Shown here: positions 61,233 through 64,000 of the stretch, piece after piece
How positions within the stretch are numbered: position 1 is the stretch's first letter
How the letters are laid out: the number at the start of each line of letters is the position of its first letter
DNA from: Rhynchopus sp. YZ270_cl-10
Taxonomy: Eukaryota; Euglenozoa; Diplonemea; Diplonemida; Diplonemidae
DNA length: 64,000 nt
Direction: 5' to 3'
Assembly (NCBI GenBank): GCA_964035575.1
Contig: OZ037855.1
Location: 992,001-1,056,000, forward strand
The notes under the pieces: model-generated
What the model was told of the DNA's origin: nothing
The model's input: the letters and a program-made list of their open reading frames with translations, nothing else
Database searches by the model: none
Made by a program: the position numbers and the translations under genes

Positions 61233-64000
61233 ACCTACACCCTTTGTGGGATCTGATGAGCGACCACTCGGGCACCTTTCGTCGGTTTTATTTATATGGG
61301 ATCTGACGTTGTGTGTGGGTTAAATTTATTGGGTAAATGGCACAACAGGGCCACTTTGGTGTGGACCTAACGTAGTGCATGCATTTTCTTCGTTTTTGTT
61401 TGTGCATGAGAGGCTTATTCATCAAGTTTTCTTTCTTTTCTCTGCAAATTGAGCGGTGTTTCATCAGATGCATGCGCAGGTGAGAGGAACGTAGAAGGAA
61501 TTTAAAAGTGGATGGGAGAGGAAGAAAATGCCATCCACCTTTTGGGTTATTCATAAGCCAACTCAGTGAGAGAGGCTTTGAGTCCTTTTTTATAAAAGGT
61601 GACTAAGCATGAGAGGCTTAGGGTTATCTTATAAACTTTTCTTTTATTTGAAAAATTTGGCTGTGGTGTAGTTTTGTTCAGTTTTAAAATTGTGGGGGTT
61701 GGTTTTAGTATTATGTTCTGAATTTTTAAATGTGTTTTCTTGTTCTTTTTTTTCAAAAAAGTATTCAAAAGCCTCCGTGAGGTGCATCCTTATCTTTCCT
61801 TCTGTGTGTCTTTTAGATGTGTGTGCACGAGAGGCACATTCATCTTACAAGTTTTCTTCTGTGGGTTTTCTAACTTTTTTGGTTTGTTTTGTTTAGGTAA
61901 ACTTCGTCTCAGTGAGTTCCGTCGCTAAAAGGGTAAAACCCAATCTGTCCTGCGACAGACTACAGACAAACGGAGAAATAAAACACGGTGTCCAGAGTTG
62001 CCTTGTCGTTATCGTATCTTGTAGAACAAAAAAAGTGGAGCGCACTCTAGGGTGGCTACACTAATACAACCAAGTTTTCAAAAAAAAAAAAAAAATAGAG
62101 GAATTTTACGGACCCTCCAAAAAAATAAATAAAAACCAAGAACCCGTTGTACCCGTCAGCCCCCCTGCTTCCCTTATAGTGTTTTCTTTTTGTGTTAACG
62201 TTGCTGACGAAAAGTCATAGCTACCAGACACATACGCATTCCCTTTTTTTTGCTGACCGGGTTCTCTTCTTTCCTTTTGCGTTTTTGTTTAAGTTTTCGC
62301 TTCGCTTTCAATGCGTTCAATGGGGTTAAAATACTCCAAGAAACTTGGGCGTCCAAATAAGTTTGACGGATTTATGGGGTTTTGGGGTAATTTGGCGACT
62401 TTTTTTTGTGGATGATGTCTACAATGCAAGCAGAAAAAAACCCAGTGCCTGCGTCCGCATGTGTACGGTGAGGCGTTTGCACTTTCAACTTATTTTTTTA
62501 GATGTGTGCACGAGAGGCACATTCATCTTACAGGTGTGTGTGTGTGTGTGTCTCTCTCTTTTTTTGAAGGCGGGAATATGGAAAGGTTTTACAGGGTTTG
62601 CGGGGTTTGCAGAACATCACAACGCTCAATTTTTGTTACAGGAGCACAACAAACGTTGGTTGGTAAAAACTTAATGGATTTTGGACTTTCAAAACTCTAA
62701 GGAGGGTTTTTTACACCCACCGATGTTTGTTTTGTGTTGCTGTATTTTATGAATGTTTTTTTATCAAAAAGGAAAATTGAAATAGAATGCTTGTGTGTTC
62801 TGCTCCTGTAAATTTGTTTCACCCAACCGCCCAACCTTCCACAATAAACTTGCAGACTATGGCACCTTTTTATACATTCTTCAAATAAAGGTGTGTTCCG
62901 TCATGAGACCTTGAACAATGAACACTATAGACGCTGAAAGGGGGCTCCGTTCCCTTGTACATTATTTGTAGATTTGCACCTTTCAACTTCTATTAGAAAG
63001 GTGCGCACTGAGGCTAGGTTCATCTTACAATTCTTTAACTTTGCTCAGTTTGGCACATTTTTTGGTGCCCGGAATAGAACTGCACTTTGTCTTTGCACAG
63101 CAAACAAATATGCAATTATCTGCACGCAAAAAAACAGCCCACCAGTCGTACCATTCCTCCAGAGCATCGCTGGTGTCATGCATCTATACTTACGCTGGCG
63201 GAACTGTGAACAGACTTGCCTGTTTGTCTTTGTCTGAGTGCGACAGTGTTACCACCCATTCTTTGAAAGAACTCTGTGAGGCTTTCCCCCCCTACTGTTT
63301 AAAAACCTGTGTACGAAGGTACCAGTTTCTCAAAAAAAAAAAAATCTGTTTTGTTCTGTTCTGTTCTAACAGGTCTGCATATGTTGCAGGCCGGAATTTT
63401 CCCCCCTTCTTCAACACTGAATGAACCGAAGGACGAACAATAGTATTCGCAAAAGCCAAGGGGGCTTTTTTATTTATAGATGCGTGCACAAAGAGGCACA
63501 TTCATCTTACAAGGTTTCTTCTTATTTTATTATTTCAGTGCTTGTCTCCAGGTTTTTGCACTGTCAACCTTCACTTTATATTATCTCTTGGGACCCTTAG
63601 TGTAGGCCAGGTGCCTGTCGATGGTTCAAATGGTTCAACAGTCGTATTATAAGTTTAACATCATATTCGGAATATCATCAAATAGATCAGCCCTAATTGA
63701 GATGTCTGTATTGTTTCGGACACATCAAAAGAAGAAGAAGAAGAAGAAGTACCCATAGACTCTGCGAGTAGAACTACAGGCCATTTGGCAGTCTTTTACT
63801 TTGTCATGGGAAAGTGTTCTTGTACGAAAGGCTGTTTCTTTTTAAATATGATTCTTTTCGAAAAAGCGCTTCAACACTTTTTCTTTAAGCATGTCTTCTG
63901 TGTTTTTTTCCCCTCCCCAAAGATGTGTGCACGAGAGGCACATTTATCTTACAAGTTTTCCTTTTTCTTTTGCACCATCGGTGTTTCATGAATCATTTAA
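61233..64000. other. Gene-free region rich in the short dispersed motif
   Basis: No coding region of any conviction. Copies of the motif (full form TGTGCACGAGAGGCACATTC then ATCTTACAAGTTTTCTT) lie at 61,401-61,434, 61,607-61,645, 61,816-61,860, 62,501-62,532, 63,001-63,035, 63,479-63,520 and 63,921-63,960, all in plus orientation. The companion motif is at 62,448-62,492. An AAG microsatellite is at 63,730-63,749. Confidence 0.6.
61816..61860 (+). repeat. Dispersed hairpin motif, best copy
   Basis: GATGTGTGTGCACGAGAGGC then ACATTCATCTTACAAGTTTTC. TGTGC and GCACA can pair around an ACGAGAG loop. Nearly the same sequence occurs at 62,501, 63,479 and 63,921, and weaker forms at 34,159, 35,224, 35,518, 42,810, 43,921, 49,607, 61,401, 61,607 and about 55 bases before each array gene. 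Confidence 0.8.

Overview
This window is nuclear DNA from a unicellular eukaryote. The evidence is spliceosomal introns with GTATGY donors and AG acceptors, a complete 59-residue ribosomal protein eL29, a seipin-like lipid-droplet protein, very large cysteine-rich type I membrane proteins, and AT-rich spacers full of A/T homopolymers and short repeats. No gene here fixes the lineage. Every gene I can support lies on the plus strand, and most start codons have a pyrimidine-rich stretch and an AG shortly upstream. That would fit polycistronic transcription with trans-splicing (as in Euglenozoa) but also leader introns, so I leave the organism open.

Bases 1-31,000 are a family of cysteine-rich surface-type proteins: the 3' part of one diverged member (2-2347), a decayed member (about 2790-3880), and five full-length copies (967 or 969 residues). 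The last four reading frames are identical in translation and repeat every 5,683 bp; the first copy differs from them almost only by amino-acid-changing substitutions. Each complete spacer carries an 817-bp inverted-repeat transposon with target-site duplication and, directly beside it, a second 681-bp inverted-repeat element. A related flank near 4,540 looks like the site before insertion.

Bases 31,000-49,600 hold housekeeping and structural genes: seipin-like (31,644), a possible EF-hand-fold protein (38,007), eL29 (39,801), a four-exon coiled-coil protein (40,387), a small two-exon membrane protein (42,530), a three-exon coiled-coil protein with a CxxC pair at its end (43,380) and a charged helical, Ser/Pro-rich protein (47,550). 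The gap at 32.8-38.0 kb is non-coding and contains a nest of inverted repeats.

Bases 49,778-57,694 encode one uninterrupted 2,638-residue type I membrane protein with about 43 EGF-like six-cysteine repeats. The last 6 kb has no convincing gene. It holds a G/C-skewed minisatellite, a roughly 190-bp tandem repeat, a long palindrome, a possible captured gene fragment and many copies of a short hairpin-bearing motif that also occurs in introns and just upstream of the array genes.
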